In this document: positions 1-12,790 of the stretch, piece after piece
How positions within the stretch are numbered: position 1 is the stretch's first letter
Layout: each line of letters begins with the position of its first letter
DNA from: Bombardia bombarda
Taxonomy: Eukaryota > Ascomycota > Sordariomycetes > Sordariales > Lasiosphaeriaceae
Direction: 5' to 3'
DNA: 64,000 bases
Assembly: GCA_030512295.1 (NCBI GenBank)
Contig: JAULSR010000001.1
Coordinates: 4,611,001 to 4,675,000, forward strand
The notes under the pieces: model-generated
The model's database searches: none
What the model saw: the letters and a program-made list of their open reading frames with translations, nothing else
What the model was told of the DNA's origin: nothing
Made by a program: the position numbers and the translations under genes

Positions 1-39
1 TAGAAACACACGCGACGACCAATCGCTAACAAGCCTTAG

Positions 40-401
40 AGTTCCTCACCATGATGGCCAGGAAGATGAAGGATACTGATTCCGAGGAGGAGATTCGCGA
101 GGCTTTCAAGGTTAGCCTTTGTGCTGCGACCCCTAGCTAGACCATGCCCTCTAACCCACTGCCACACAGGTGTTCGATCGTGACAACAACGGCTTCATCT
201 CGGCCGCCGAGCTGCGCCACGTCATGACCTCGATCGGTGAGAAGCTCACCGACGATGAGGTCGACGAGATGATCCGCGAAGCCGACCAGGACGGTGATGG
301 GCGTATCGACTGTACGTACTTTGGAGCCCGTTCTTGTGATGGCACGTCGCTAATATGACCCAACAGACAATGAGTTTGTCCAGCTCATGATGCAGAAATA
401 A
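40..401 (+). CDS. Calmodulin, C-terminal half (partial at left edge)
   Basis: Calmodulin is the EF-hand calcium sensor that activates calcineurin, CaM kinases and other partners. The window starts inside an intron (branch site gctaac at 24-29, acceptor cttag ending at 39). Exons are 40-110, 170-311 and 367-401, with introns 111-169 and 312-366, ending in a TAA stop. The encoded part runs from [11 protein letters not shown] through the linker [13 protein letters not shown] and two EF hands. Their loops are [12 protein letters not shown] and DADQ-type (read here as [12 protein letters not shown]), and the protein ends LMMQK, which is the universal calmodulin C-terminus. About 77 of the usual 149 residues are present; the first two EF hands lie upstream of the window. 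Identity is close to certain because the sequence is nearly invariant in fungi. Confidence 0.97.
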
Positions 402-2033
402 GCAACACGACCATAACCTGATATCCACTTAGTCTACGAAGAAGTCAAGCCTTTTCTTTCGGATTTATCTTTCTATCTTGTTCTGGATGGGCCCAGGTAC
501 CTCAAACACCAATGGCTTGATATCAAGGGCAAGGATTTCTTGTTCTCGTGCCGGGCCTCATGCTTAATATCATCTCCACTATCCCACAACGTCGGGTGTG
601 GGGTATAGCTGGTTGAAGTTTCCAAATGATGGATTTATTCAATGTCGCGTTTGCTGTGTTTTGTTGTCGAGCCTCTTGTGTTTTACGGCCACCTTAGTTT
701 CTCTGCATTGATGGCCATCGAGATGTTTCAAGCGCCGATAATGAAATGGGGGTCACACTCAGTAGCAATCGACAGGCAACGCTGATGTAATTGACCCGGA
801 TCCAGACAAGGTAGATATATGCTACTCGATGAGGAACTGGCCTGTTGATGCCCCTTTTCGGGTATACATACCTTTTGTTTCAACCCATACCCCATCGTTC
901 AAGATGGCAGGTCTGGCCCGGTCGTCCGGGTCTGGGACAATATGCAGGTTGATTGTGGCAGTGCTCTCTAGCGGCACCTTTCCAGGCTCGCCCCGAGGAC
1001 CTTGATCCATCTCGCTTGCTTCATGTCGCTCACTCACTGCAGCCCCATCAGCCTTATAGGGATTTCCCATGCCATCCATGCCTTTTTCCGGCGGTGGCAG
1101 ATCACGCACGATCCCGTCGACAGCTTATTCGCCGCCCATGCCAGGCCGCCAAGATCTTGGGTGGTGTCTAGACTTTTGGTGTATGTAAGGGAACTTGTGC
1201 CCGAAACCAGACCTCCCAAAACGGAAAACATTACCAAACCCCGCATATTCATGACCACTCAGGTCCTCCCCGCTCATCCACCCGCTTCATTCGAAGCTTT
1301 GATACACTCACTAGAACAGCACTCAATAATTTGTTTTATTACACACGTACATAAATGAAAATCTAGAATATGACTCACTAGGTCGCATAGCTCAACAATC
1401 AGCTTACAAACGCCTTGTTCGATCAACTTCCGGTATTGTACTTGTAGCTGTGGCGGGTCACGAACTGATTCATATGTTCATCATATCGCTGTCCATTTCA
1501 CACTTATGAGGCAACTGATTGGTAAACTGTGATTTCAGGATGTACGGTTGTCCTGAAAAAGAAAGTTCATCACGTCCTACTGACATATCACAGTAAATCT
1601 GTAGGACGTGATAAATACGTACCTTGTACCTTGTGATTCCAAACAATGAATAGGCGACAAGAAAAGGGTGGAAATGCAGGCAGCCAACTTCCGGGCCCGC
1701 TCTTGGTGGGGAGGGCAGTTGGCTTTCAGGGGCTTCCGCAGCTCGAAGTAGAGCGGCTAGTACATATCTGGCTAGTGTAAACCACAAGTTAAGGCCTGAG
1801 GCGTGAATAATTAGGTACCCCCTACCACAGCCAGGCGGGTCGGCCACATGGGCCAATGGTCAATCTGGCTGGCGGCCACAATCGCAACGCTGTGGCTTCG
1901 TGGTGTTTGATACGGATTACGGTGCACGAATAGCTCGCTCGCTCAGCGTTTCCTCGCAACTCACGACATCGCAACCTTCCAGTCTGGTCAGATTCCTTCC
2001 CACGGCCCCCTTGCGGGCCCCAACCATCGCACC
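402..2033. other. Intergenic: calmodulin 3' region and AP-1 gamma upstream region
   Basis: This 1.6 kb holds the calmodulin 3' UTR and the promoter and leader of the AP-1 gamma gene. Short ORFs occur on both strands, the longest being 128 codons at 1470-1856 on the minus strand. They overlap one another, show no family features and lack intron structure. I see no gene, RNA or mobile element here. Confidence 0.6.
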
Positions 2034-4890
2034 ATGAGTTCCCGTAAGTCGATTGCCCAAGAGGAAGAAGAACATTCCCGCCACCGCCCGCCCAGCTTGG
2101 ACCCTGAAGCCCGACATGACGACAGCTGGAACACTACAGCGGGAACACCATAGCTGCGACGGATGCGACAGCTACGATGGCTGTGACTCTCCCTGATGGA
2201 CGTGGGCTAACATACATCTTCTCAACAAACTGTAGTCAAGCAATTCATCCGCAACGTGCGCGCTGCCAAGACCATTGCCGATGAGCGGACCGTTATTCAG
2301 AAAGAGAGCGCGGCGATCCGCGCCAGCTTCAGAGAGGAGAGCGCCGACCACAACGTCAGGCGTAATAATGTAGCCAAACTGCTCTACCTCTTCACTCTGG
2401 GCGAGCGAACCCACTTCGGCCAGATCGAATGCCTCAAGCTCCTCGCATCCCCCCGCTTCGCCGACAAGCGCCTGGGTCATCTAGCCACGAGCTTGCTACT
2501 GGACGAGAACCAAGAGGTTCTGACGCTGGTCACCAACTCTCTCAAGAAGTACGAGAATAATGCACCCTGATGGGCATGTGGACCGTCTGCTGATACTTCC
2601 ACAACTAGTGACCTGGGGCATTCCAACCAGTATGTGGTCGGCCTCGCCCTCTGCACCCTCGGTAACATCGCCTCGATCGAAATGTCAAGAGACCTGTTTC
2701 CCGAAATAGAGACGCTGGTGGCGACGGCAAACCCCTATATTCGTCGGAAGGCGGCCCTGTGCGCAATGCGAATATGTCGAAAGGTGCCAGACCTCCAGGA
2801 GCATTTCGTAGACAAGGCGGCCCAGCTGCTGTCAGATCATCGAAACCATGGAGTGCTTCTCTGCGGCTTGACGCTGGTTATCAGTCTTTGTGAAGCTGAC
2901 GAGGCCGAAGGCGGGGAGGAGGGTATTATCGAAAAGTTCCGGCAGCACGTCCCTCTCCTTGTAAGGACCCTGAGGGGACTGGCATCGTCTGGCTACGCTC
3001 CCGAACACGATGTTACCGGAATTACCGACCCCTTCTTGCAGGTCAAGATTCTGCGTCTTCTCCGGGTCCTGGCTCGCGGTGATACGCAGGTCACGGAGCA
3101 GATCAATGATATCTTGGCGCAGGTCGCTACAAACACAGACTCGTCCAAAAACGTCGGAAACTCGATCCTCTACGAAGCTGTTCTGACCATTCTAGATATC
3201 GAGGCAGACTCGGGCCTGCGCGTCCTGGGTGTTAATATTCTCGGCAAGTTCCTATCAAACCGAGACAACAATATTCGCTACGTTGCCTTGAATACCCTAG
3301 TCAAGGTGGTAGCCATCGATACGAATGCTGTGCAGAGGCATCGGAACACGATTCTGGAATGCTTAAGAGATCCGGATATTAGCATCAGGAGAAGGGCTCT
3401 TGACCTTAGCTTTACGCTGATCAACGAAAGCAACGTTCGCGTATTGATCCGGGAGCTCCTGGCCTTCTTGGAGGTAGCCGACAACGAGTTCAAGCCGAAT
3501 ATGACTAGCCAGATCGGTATCGCTGCTGATCGTTATGCACCAAGCAAGCGCTGGCATATCGACACCATGCTACGCGTTTTGACGCTGGCTGGCAACTATG
3601 TCAAGGAGCAGATTCTCTCATCTTTCATTCGTCTTATCGCGACATCCCCAGAACTACAAACATATGCGGTACAAAAGCTATACGCCAATTTGAAGAAGGA
3701 TATCACCCAAGAAAGCTTGACTCAGGCCGGTGCCTGGTGCATTGGAGAGTACGGCGATGCCCTGCTCCGCGGTGGTCAGTACGAGGAGGAGGAGCTTGTC
3801 CAAGAAGTTAAGGAGCATGAAATTGTCGACCTTTTCTCCACCATCCTCAACAGCAGTTATGCCACCCAAGTCACCACCGAGTACATCATCACGGCTCTGG
3901 TCAAGCTCACCACCAGGTTGACAGACCCTGCTCAAATTGAGAGAATCCGTCGCCTTCTTCAAAACCATCAAACAAGTCTCGATGTCGAGATCCAGCAGCG
4001 CGCGGTAGAATATGGAAATATCTTCGGATACGATCAGATCCGCCACGGTGTGCTAGAAAAGATGCCGCCGCCTCAAATCAAAGAGTCCTCACGGGTTCTT
4101 GGCGAAGCATCCAAGAAGTCAACAAAGGCGTCCAACAGGAAATCGAAAATTATCAAGCCGAAGGAGGAAGATCTTCTCTTTGACCTCATGGGTGATAGCA
4201 GTGCTCCCATTTCATCCCCTGTTAATGGCTCCCAGAACAACGCCGACTTGCTGGCGGATATCCTCGGCGGCACCAGCTCGCCCGCTCCTACTACCGGTTC
4301 GCCACCCCCTGCACAGTCGAATGTTTCCTCCATCATGGATCTGTTCTCCCAGGGTCCTGTTTCGACCCCATCTCCCGCCCCGGTAGCGGCAGCAGCAGTT
4401 CCCGGAGGTCTTGACCTCTTCTCTACAGCAGCATCCCCCCCTGCACAGGCAAGCCTGGCAGCTCAGGCGCCCACCGGCTTCCCCTGCTATGACAACAACG
4501 GGTTGAATATCACCTTCCAGACGCAGCGGAATGCAGAGGGGGCAATACAGGCCATTGCTCGGTTCCGCAACACGTCTCCTGGCAACATACTCTCGGACGT
4601 TGGCCTGCAGGCAGCGGTTCCAAAATCGCAGAAGCTCCAGCTGCTGGGCATTTCGTCGACGAATGTCGGCCCTGGGGCTGAAGCTACCCAGATGATGAGG
4701 GTAACAGGATGCAAAGGGGTATGTGTTGTTTACTTTCTCTTCAATGTCTATCCATCTTGCGCTCTATTCTTTTTGCAGTAGCTAACTTATGACCTTGCAA
4801 CAGCCTCTGCGTTTGCGCTTGAGGATAGGGTATTCGCACCCGACGGCGGGGCAAGTGATGGATGTGGTTAACTGGACGGAACCTTCGTGA
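2034..4890 (+). CDS. apl4: AP-1 adaptor complex subunit gamma (gamma-adaptin)
   Basis: This is the large gamma subunit of the AP-1 clathrin adaptor, which sorts cargo between the trans-Golgi network and endosomes. Exons are 2034-2043, 2236-2548, 2609-4718 and 4804-4890, giving 839 residues, the usual size. The first exon is only 10 nt (ATG AGT TCC C), and splicing yields MSSLKQFIRNVRAAKTIADE, the canonical start. The adaptin N-terminal solenoid covers roughly residues 1-580 (YVVGLALCTLGNIAS, NPYIRRKAALCAMRI, ALNTLVKVVAID). A Ser/Pro/Ala-rich hinge with two DLF motifs (MDLFSQ and LDLFST) follows, then the gamma-adaptin ear from about residue 730 (NNGLNITFQTQR) to VVNWTEPS. Reading past the donor at 4719 would give a spurious C-terminus; splicing to 4804 restores the conserved ear end. 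The neighbours are functionally unrelated except for two other trafficking genes further right. Confidence 0.96.
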
Positions 4891-6156
4891 AAGACCAAAA
4901 GTTTAGCACAAAATGCGTTGGTTGGGGTGTTGTTGAGAATTGGAGTTTGATTGCGTGAGCGAGCAGCCATTCGCTTGAAAAGGTTTGACAGGATGACGAA
5001 CGATATATAAACACTCATACACTCTGGTTTAAAAGCCCATCATCCAGTGCACCTACAAAATCTAGCAGAAACTGAGAGATGCTGAAGCTGTGTACATGTA
5101 TGTGTATTGGGCATATATCTCGACTGTGATGAGGTGACTCGATTGGAGGTTTCTTTTGTGTCTATAAAGTGGGCCGTGTTTGTGACCGCTACTGCTTGTA
5201 GGGTACCCGAGAGAGTCATTGGTGGAGGACGATTAAAGATGGATGCCAGTATAGAATGTTATGTTTAGAGTTTCTTGGGCATATGAGAAAGTGTCGTCTA
5301 TCAGTATTATGTTGATGTAGCAACGAAGTACATTGAGAATGATTATAAAAGATCGAAAGTGCGAACAGATCAAGACTGTGCCAACATTGAAAGCTCTCCC
5401 CGCAGATTGCCATCTGCTTAGGGTTTCCATACAACGTACCGGATACTGGATCTCAAGCTTTGGGCGAACGGCTCTGAACAAGTTGGCCGCGGAACAACAC
5501 CACAACGAAAAAGAACAGCCACCATTGATTTACCTAAAGCGTCTGTGCGTGTGTGTGCCCAACATGTCGGTGCGTGTTTTGGAGTGAACACAGAATGCCA
5601 ACCCCTCCAGGAAGCGCACCACCTCGGAGACCGAGACATACATACATACAGCACGGCCACACTCCCCGCGTACGATTTTGTCACAGGGAAAAAGACAAGT
5701 CCTGCCACATGATAAGAGAGCTGAAACAGCTTTAAAATGTGGCTAGATAGCTAGGTTAATTAGACTAATTTATTCGCGTCCTGTTTTCGGAGACCTTCAA
5801 TTATGTCTCTGCCTAACGCCGTAGAGTGCCGAAAACCTCATAGTTATTATTTCACTCCGCTCCTTGAAGCCCTGTTCTCCTTATACCGTGAGAATATATA
5901 CCAGACGTATGCTAGTCGTTTGGTCGCCATGGGTGATGATGGCGTATGTTGCAAGGTGCATGATCCTCGCAGGATACGTAGATGATGTAGCTCGAAAGAA
6001 GATGAAAAAGCAGAAAACCCCCAGAAAGAAATGATCGCCCGAGCGCCGTGAACGCCCGCGATACTATGCATAGCAAGACCCTTTTATGAAACAACCTTTC
6101 GCGAATTCATCCCATACGTATTTTGAGGTTTATAGTAGCCCTAGCCAGCAAGCTAC
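4891..6156. other. Intergenic between convergent apl4 and the DUF3455 gene
   Basis: This 1.27 kb lies between two convergent genes and should contain both 3' UTRs. AT content is slightly raised. The ORFs are below 100 codons, overlap in several frames and resemble nothing known. I see no supported feature. Confidence 0.6.
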
Positions 6157-7068
6157 TTATTGTGTCTTGGCGTAGAACCAATACCTGAAAACGATGCGTC
6201 AGCTTTGCTGCTTTGCTTTCGGCTTTGTACTCAGTGTGTTTGAGAGGATTGACTTACTCAGCTGCATATTGTACCTGGAAGGTCGCAGAGAGCCCCTTGC
6301 AGGTCGCAGGGGCACTGCCACCAACTGTGTTGACGCGGTACACCTCCTGGAGGCCACCGGTAGCGCCGGTCCTTGCGGCCAGCTTCAGCCAAGGAACCGC
6401 CAGCTCGCCCTGCTGGCCCTTGACCGCATCGGCGGGGGCAGGTGTTGCGTGGGTCTTGTTGCACGGAATCTGGCCAAGCTTCCAGAAAGGAGTTGAGTCA
6501 AGGTCGAAGACGGGTGTAGTATTGTTGGAGAAGAAGTGATTGCCGCTGGCGACCAAGTTGCCCGGTGCAAGGCCAAACGCCTGTGTCAGGTTGAACTGCA
6601 CTGAAGCCGCAGCCAGTTTCTGAGCCAGGTCAGGGTAGACGGTGGTGAGGCAAGAGGCGTTGAAGAGAGTAGCTACGGCGCCGACGGCTGCCGGAACCGC
6701 TGTGGCATTGTTCACATCACAGGTGTAGTTCTGGGTGCCTCGGCCAATGGCGACATGCTTGAGAGTCAAGCCCGCAGAGGGAGCTGGGAGAGGGGTTGGT
6801 GCTGTGATGTATGTCAGCACGTTGACTTGGCACTGTCATAGAAGTTGTGTGAGAACATACCCGCTGGGAGATACGCCTTGGAGAGGTCGCAGACCGGAGC
6901 CATCGTCAGCAGCTTGCTCTGTTGAACCTTGCCGGCAAGCAGGTTGAAGTAGTCGGATATGACATCGAGGCGGACAGGGGTTGCTGCGTCGGTGTTGAGA
7001 TTGGGGGTGACAGGGGCGGCGAAGACAGCAGTGCTGAGTGCCGACACAAGGAGTGCAGAAGCATGCAT
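6157..7068 (-). CDS. Secreted DUF3455-family protein
   Basis: Exons in transcription order are 7068-6861, 6801-6258 and 6184-6157, giving 259 residues. Residues 1-17 (MHASALLVSALSTAVFA) form a signal peptide with likely cleavage before APVTP, so the product is probably exported or wall-associated. The family signature is clear: a PTPLPAPSAGLTLKHVA block, GRGTQNYTC, a Cys-containing core, and, after the last intron, the ending AEYWFYAKTQ. Several N-x-T/S sequons are present (NYT, NAT, NAS, NLT, NNT). The terminal exon codes for only about nine residues and is easily missed: the open frame otherwise stops at TAA overlapping the donor GTAAGT. Members are often auto-labelled 'malate dehydrogenase', for which I see no support; the biochemical function is unknown. 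Introns are 59 and 73 nt. Confidence 0.88.
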
Positions 7069-8031
7069 GTTTGCGATCGGTGAGGTGAGAGTTGATGTTC
7101 AGAGGTGAAAGTGAGTCAAGTGGCTTGTTGAGGTTGACGGACAATATGAGGCGTGTTCGATGATGGGCTAAGGACCTAGGCGAATGAAATATATATCTGG
7201 TCCAGATCGACAGCGGGGGGTATCTTAAGTTGAGGAAAGGAAACCGGAATGAACAACAGAAAGCCCAAGACCCAAAAGCAGACACGGAAAGAAAAGCGAG
7301 AATGACCAAAAGAAACAGGACGGAAGATCGGACAGTCGTCGGGCCAGGCGATATATACGGGATGGGATGAATCCGGAGGTTGAGGGCTGATACATTCTCT
7401 CAACCACGGCCGGGCGTTGCGAGGGCTAAATAGAATACGTGTGCACGTCGACGAGTGGAGGAAAATGCACGAGGCGTCGAGACCCTACCCGCGGAGCCAC
7501 CGTCGCAGTGGGCGACACAATGCGGGCAGCCGCGAGCGAGGGCGCGCGAAAGCTCTCGGCGTGGTTGACATCCCTGCCCGTCCTGCGCGGTACAACGGTG
7601 GGTGGCACCTTTGGTACCTTTTTCCCCCAGCTGCAGGAACTTGGACTTCCTGCCATCCCGCCTGCCTGCCATCCCACCTTTTTCTCGGTGGCCGGGGTCG
7701 ACAACAGACGAGGTCGCTCGAGGTCGTTCGCCTGGCGGGCAGCCGCCGAGAACCCAGCAACGGCGTCGGGACGTGACATCAGGGACGTGGAGGCAGGGAT
7801 CAGATGGCTCTGATCCCGGTATTCTCGCATCTGACTGGCTGAGCCTAGCGATCTTCATCAAGCCACCCCAGTCGCCCCGCTCCAAGCGCCTCGGTCGTGC
7901 GTTTCGATATCCATTGCCCTTGCTTGCCTCCGAGATGGAAGGGTTGGGAGCCTGAGTTTCTATGTGCACCCCATCCATCTTCAGTACCCAATAGCAGTTG
8001 TAGCAACGCTTCAGAGCTGTCCTCGACCAGA

Positions 8032-8052
8032 ATACCAGATACCAGATACCAG
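8032..8052. repeat. Heptamer ATACCAG x3
   Basis: Three exact head-to-tail copies of ATACCAG in intergenic DNA; a short microsatellite without visible function. Confidence 0.8.
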
Positions 8053-9153
8053 TATTGGTCACTTGGGAAGCATGATGGCACAATACTGACACAAGTGGTA
8101 GAGATCAGCTCAACCCCCATGCTCAGATCTTTGGGGGTTTGGGAGCAAGCCATGGTGAAGGGAATCGAGATTCTAGACCCGGACAATACTTTAGCGTCAT
8201 CGACTTCATGGCCCGCTCACCGTTACACCAACCCACGGGCTGTGGGCACGCGAGCGAGACCAAAGGACGGGTCGTGATCCACCGTCCACCGTCCACCCTC
8301 ACAGCCTCCGGCTCTCTAGCTCTCCAGGCTCGTCAGCCCGGGCCACAACAGAGCCGACGAATATCTTACTCCCAGAGGCTAACAGACGGTAACCTGAGTG
8401 GGCTGCTATGGGAGGAGGGTGTGCTCATCTGGATATCTGTCTTCCTACTTGCGCATTCAGCGGGGTGTTTGGATGAAAATGAACCTTGGGTACAGTACTA
8501 GACTAGTAGGGCGGCTAAAACCTTGAAATGGTGACCTCCTCCCGAAGCGCGGTAAATGCCGCCCGTGGTCTATGGGTAAGAGCAGTCAATGGATTGTGGG
8601 CAAAAATAGAATGACCCCCCTTCGCTACCACTTTAAACGGGATTTTGCCCAATTCATCCGGGCTAATTTCTCTTATTTGCCTAGTTGATTGTTAGCGCAA
8701 CAAGCCAGCAGGGATCAATTCAGTGGAGCTAACACCAAAGCTAGCCGCGGGCCAGAAGCTTGGCGGTCGATGAAACATCTTTTGCCAAGAAGTAACGGGG
8801 GCCTGTCATTCCTCCATTCTTCATCGTTTGTTTCTTCTGCAACAAAAGGCAACCTTGTATGGATCATGAATACTGACCTTTCCCCGGTGCCACGGGATCT
8901 CGGCCACGCACTCCCCATGGCTGCCAGCCAACCTCGAGCCAACCAGCCAGCCGGACGCGCCCGCTAGAATACCGTAGACGCTGGCCGCCCGCAGCGGCCT
9001 GGTAATATTGTATGGCACGGCCAATGACGAGGCCTGATGGCTCTTTGTGGATACCACAATACTTATCCACACCCACTTACACGGTACACCAACGTCGATA
9101 TCGCTTTGGAAGACGACGCATCAGCAAAGCCGGCTGGCCGGCCAGTGGAACCA

Positions 9154-9179
9154 AGCCAGCCAGCCAGCCAGCCAGCCAG
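9154..9179. repeat. Tetranucleotide (AGCC)n microsatellite
   Basis: About six and a half uninterrupted units of AGCC in intergenic DNA. Degenerate CCAG-like units also occur at about 9890-9910 and 10310-10325. Confidence 0.85.
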
Positions 9180-10340
9180 GTCATGATGGTAGCCCAGATT
9201 CGCGATGTGGCCCCAGCACTTGTACGCCCATTCATACTTTCTTCATGTGCCGAAACCCCGATCCTGACTAGCAGTTGACGAATGATATCCGCTAGCCTGA
9301 CACACACCACACCTACATATCGTACTGCCCAAAATCATATGCCAGGATGACCAAGTTCCTGAAGACGTGTGTACGAGATGCTGTATGGTCAGAGTCAGAG
9401 CCCAGATAGACAGGCAGCCTTGCGCCAGCATCGCCATCATAGGACAGACACATGCGCGTCAACCATCATACAATGCATGGTATACTTGAGGGCCAATATC
9501 GACTGAACACACATACACACACCCACAGCTGCATTCCGACGGCACAGTCATTAGTCTCGGCACCTTTCAGGCACATTGACCTACTCTACGTACCGTACCT
9601 CACGCACTCATCTGGCGCGGGCAGCGCCACAGGCTGTTCATTCCCCGGATCATTCGACATACGAAATTCCGGATCTGAGCGCTTCGACCAAGCTCATGAA
9701 TGCTAAGCCACCAATATGAAAAGAAGGGAATCGTCTGTTTCCAATATCATCATCTGGATCAATCAATAGTATAATGTATAATACATGCAGAATATTCTTG
9801 GATAGATTTCTACCGTAGGACTGACTACAATACAACCAGCAACAAGCCACGCATCCATCTACTTTAACAGACGACGGATGGGCCTCGGACCAGACAGGCC
9901 AGCCAGGCTCGCTAGGCAGAGTACAGACCAGGGGGGCCAGCGCGGGAACGAGGCAGCCGCGCAAGAGACCCGGCCGGCCAATCCCAAGGCCGCCTTACCC
10001 GCGTAGCCGCCGCCGAGGCCCACTAACAACCATCCATGCCACCATCCAAACGCCACTCATACATACGCGCAGGAATAAAGTGCCGACCTGTATATCGTCT
10101 TTCCACTCTTCCTTACAAAGCAGATAATAGACTCTGATTTGAACAAATATGTCCACAAGGATCTTTTATCATGACCCTATCCAGATGCTTGCTTTTCCCC
10201 TCCCCATTGGCGGTGACCCGTCAGCCATCGGTAGGTACTCGGCAAAAGCCACACCACACCCACCCACCTAGATAATCCTTCCCTCCTGTTCCCCCCACCC
10301 ACCACCTCACCAGCCAGTCAGCCAGCTATCCGCCCATCAA

Positions 10341-12790
10341 TCATTGACCGCTAAACCCGTCCTCCTGCCATTGTCCACCCCCACCACCAGCAGCAGCCGG
10401 TCCACCAGCAGCACCACCGCCTTGGCCAGCAGCGGCGGCGGCGGCAGCGGCAACTGCCACGGCGCCATGGCCCAGGTTACTCGCGTGGCTCTCCACATCC
10501 GCCGTGCCCAGCCAATACAGCGAGAAAAAGACCAAGACGTGCAGCGCGACGCAGTACGCCGCAAAGAGGTTCCTGCTGGTGCGGCTGGCTAGCACCATGC
10601 GCGTGACCGAGTAGACGACGCGCTCGGGCAGGCTCATGCGCTTGTAAGCGCGCGCCGACTCGCGCCCGCGGAAGGCCGCAAACGGCGAGATGTTGGACTC
10701 GTACGCCTTGCGGTACCGGTCCAGGGCGATGCCCCCCGGGCTGCTGCTGCTGCTGCCGCCGCCGTTGCCCATTGACACGGTCGCAGGGTTGGGGTTGGTA
10801 GAGTACGTCGACGAGGAGGACGTCGATGCTGCCGGTACTGCGCGGTTGTAGCTGGATACGTATCGTGTCTTTTCGTAGAGGTTCAGGTTGTCTTTCTGCA
10901 GAGCGGCGATTTCTTGGCGGAGCTGCGACACGGCGCGGTGGCTCTCGGAGAGCTCGTTCTCGAGCTGCGTGTTGCGCTTCTTGAAGCGGTCGCGCTGTGC
11001 CGTGATCATGGGTAGGATCCCGGACCCACCGCCCATGGCTTCGCTTGGTTCGCGTGGGTTGAAGCCGCTCACTATTGAAGAGGTGGGCGATGTTCTGCCC
11101 TTGCGCGTCGGGGCTATCGACGGGGCATAGCGGCTGACGTAGGTGCCGGCAATGGAGGCGCCGGATGGGAATATGTTGGGCGCTTCGGCCTGGACAGTCG
11201 AGAGCTCCTCCTCGAGCTTCTCGTTGAGGTTCTGTGTCTTCTCCAACTCTGCGTTTGTCTTCGACAGCTCCTCTTGCAGGTTGGTAAGCCTGGTCTGAAG
11301 GTCCTGGTGCGACACGCGCAGGATCGTGAGCTCGTCGCCTAACTTTTTGTTGCGAGCAAGGAGCAACTGTTCCAGGGTCTCCCCCTTGCCGTTGATGGCC
11401 GTCCCCTGTTGGCCGCTTGTGATATCACGCACGTCATCATCATCGCCTGTGGAAAACTCGATGCTCTTCAAAACCTCGAGCTCCTGCTTGACATCGTCGT
11501 AGTCGCTCCACCTCTGGACCTTGGCCCTGAGGACATCTCGCTCATCCTTGAGCAGCCCAACCTCTCTCTCCAAGCTGCGAAGCTTGTTATCCAGGTCCCT
11601 CTTCAGCCCCTCCTTCTCTAGCCTCGCCGCGTCCAGCTTCCGAATGAGCGACGAGTTCTCCGATCTCACCCGCATATAGCCGGGGTCATCTTCCAAGGCG
11701 GATGCGAGCGGCGCGGGAACCTGGGACTTGGCTTGGGCTAGATCTAGGCGGAGCTGCTCATTGCGGGCCTCGACTTCGGCGAGCCGCGTGCTTGTGCGCT
11801 CCAAGTCCGAGTTGACCATCTCCAGCTCGGCACTCGTGACATGTCCTCGCTGGGTATCTCCGGAATCGTCGGACTTGCCCAGTCGCTGGTTCACCTCGTA
11901 GCTGGCCTTGATATCGTTGAGGAGGCGGTCCTGGTTCTCGATCTTGTCCTCCAGGGCCTTTTCCTTGGCGGCCCAGTTGTCCTTCTTCTCGTCTAGCACG
12001 GCGGTCCATGATGATTCGACCTCCTTGACTTTGCTCTCCAGGTTTTCCTCCAGCTGCTTCCTTGTGTCGCGCTCTGCCTGCAATCTAGATTCTGTCTCGT
12101 CGAGCTGGGTTGTCAAGTCGGCAACAGTTTCTTGTAGATGCTGGTTTTCCTCGGTAAGCTTCGGCAGTGTGTCCTCGGACACTAGCATCGAGTCAACCGA
12201 CGCCTCGAGCAGTGGGTATGGATCTGGTGCTTCCGAGAGTGACGTGTAGGCGTGCAGGAAGGCGGAGTTGATGGACTTGGAATGGTTGGTGAGTAGATCG
12301 ATGAAGGTTTGGTAGGCTGTTTTACGCTCTCGGTCTTAGTTCGCTGCTGCTGTACAGGTGGAGGGGAGTAGGCACCTTTAAGCAAGCCCTTGATCTCTCC
12401 TAGCTTGCTGGCATCGTCTAGCTTCCTAAAGTCTTTTGTTTTCTGCGCAAGATCCTTTCTCTGCACGGTCGAGTCGCGCTGGTAGGTGACGATCTCCGAG
12501 GCGGTGTTGTCCAGGTTCGAGACCAGGGTGGTGAAATCGAGGTCTGGCGGGCAGCATGGTCAGCTTGCTTCTTGGCTAGAAGAATTTCATACATCGATTG
12601 GGAGTGAAGGCGTACTTCTCCACTGCGAAATAGCGCTCTGGAACTTGTTGGCTGAGTCCTGACCCGTCTGTGACGGAAGCTGTGGTGGTTGTGATGACGA
12701 TAGCGTGGTGGTGTTTGTGGTGTTCAGGGTATTTCCCCCTGCTCCCGCTCCCGCTGCTGGAGCTTCGGGGAGGGTGTTGCCGTCAGCCAT
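10341..12790 (-). CDS. coy1: Golgi coiled-coil membrane protein CASP (Coy1 homologue)
   Basis: CASP/Coy1 is a tail-anchored golgin acting in intra-Golgi retrograde traffic. Exons in transcription order are 12790-12616, 12543-12376 and 12316-10341, giving 772 residues; introns are 72 and 59 nt. The conserved N-terminus emerges only with these junctions: KFQSAISQWRNLDFTTLVSN, then STVQRKDLAQKTKDFRKLDD and LKAYQTFIDLLTNHSKS. A long coiled coil rich in E, K, L and Q covers about residues 150-580. The CASP C-terminal block follows (ALDRYRKAYESNISPFAAF, then RVVYSVTRMVLASRTSRNLF), and the transmembrane anchor is about residues 697-718 (ending FFSLYWLG). The 54-residue tail beyond the anchor is unusually Ala/Gly-rich. 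I chose the ATG at 12790; an in-frame ATG at 12991 would add 67 poorly conserved-looking residues. It is divergent from the Vps3 gene. Confidence 0.93.

Larger units (their letters stand above)
7069..10340. other. Intergenic: DUF3455 promoter region and coy1 3' region
   Basis: This is 3.3 kb with no supportable gene. The part next to 7068 should be the DUF3455 promoter and leader. Around 7400-8100 the DNA is GC-rich and all six frames carry overlapping ORFs of 90-230 codons. They are arginine, proline or serine rich with no introns or family motifs, so I treat them as chance. Short tandem repeats occur at 8032-8052 and 9154-9179. The right end is the coy1 3' UTR. Confidence 0.5.

Noticed and set aside
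7400..8092. 230-codon minus-strand ORF with several overlapping ORFs on both strands
   Set aside because: GC-rich intergenic DNA low in stops; all frames are open in parts, the translation is Arg/Gly/Ser-rich and matches no family, and no consistent exon structure could be built.
8521..8640. tRNA-like stretch
   Set aside because: No B-box GGTTCRANYCC and no acceptor stem could be folded; scanning the rest of the window for tRNA box motifs also gave nothing convincing.
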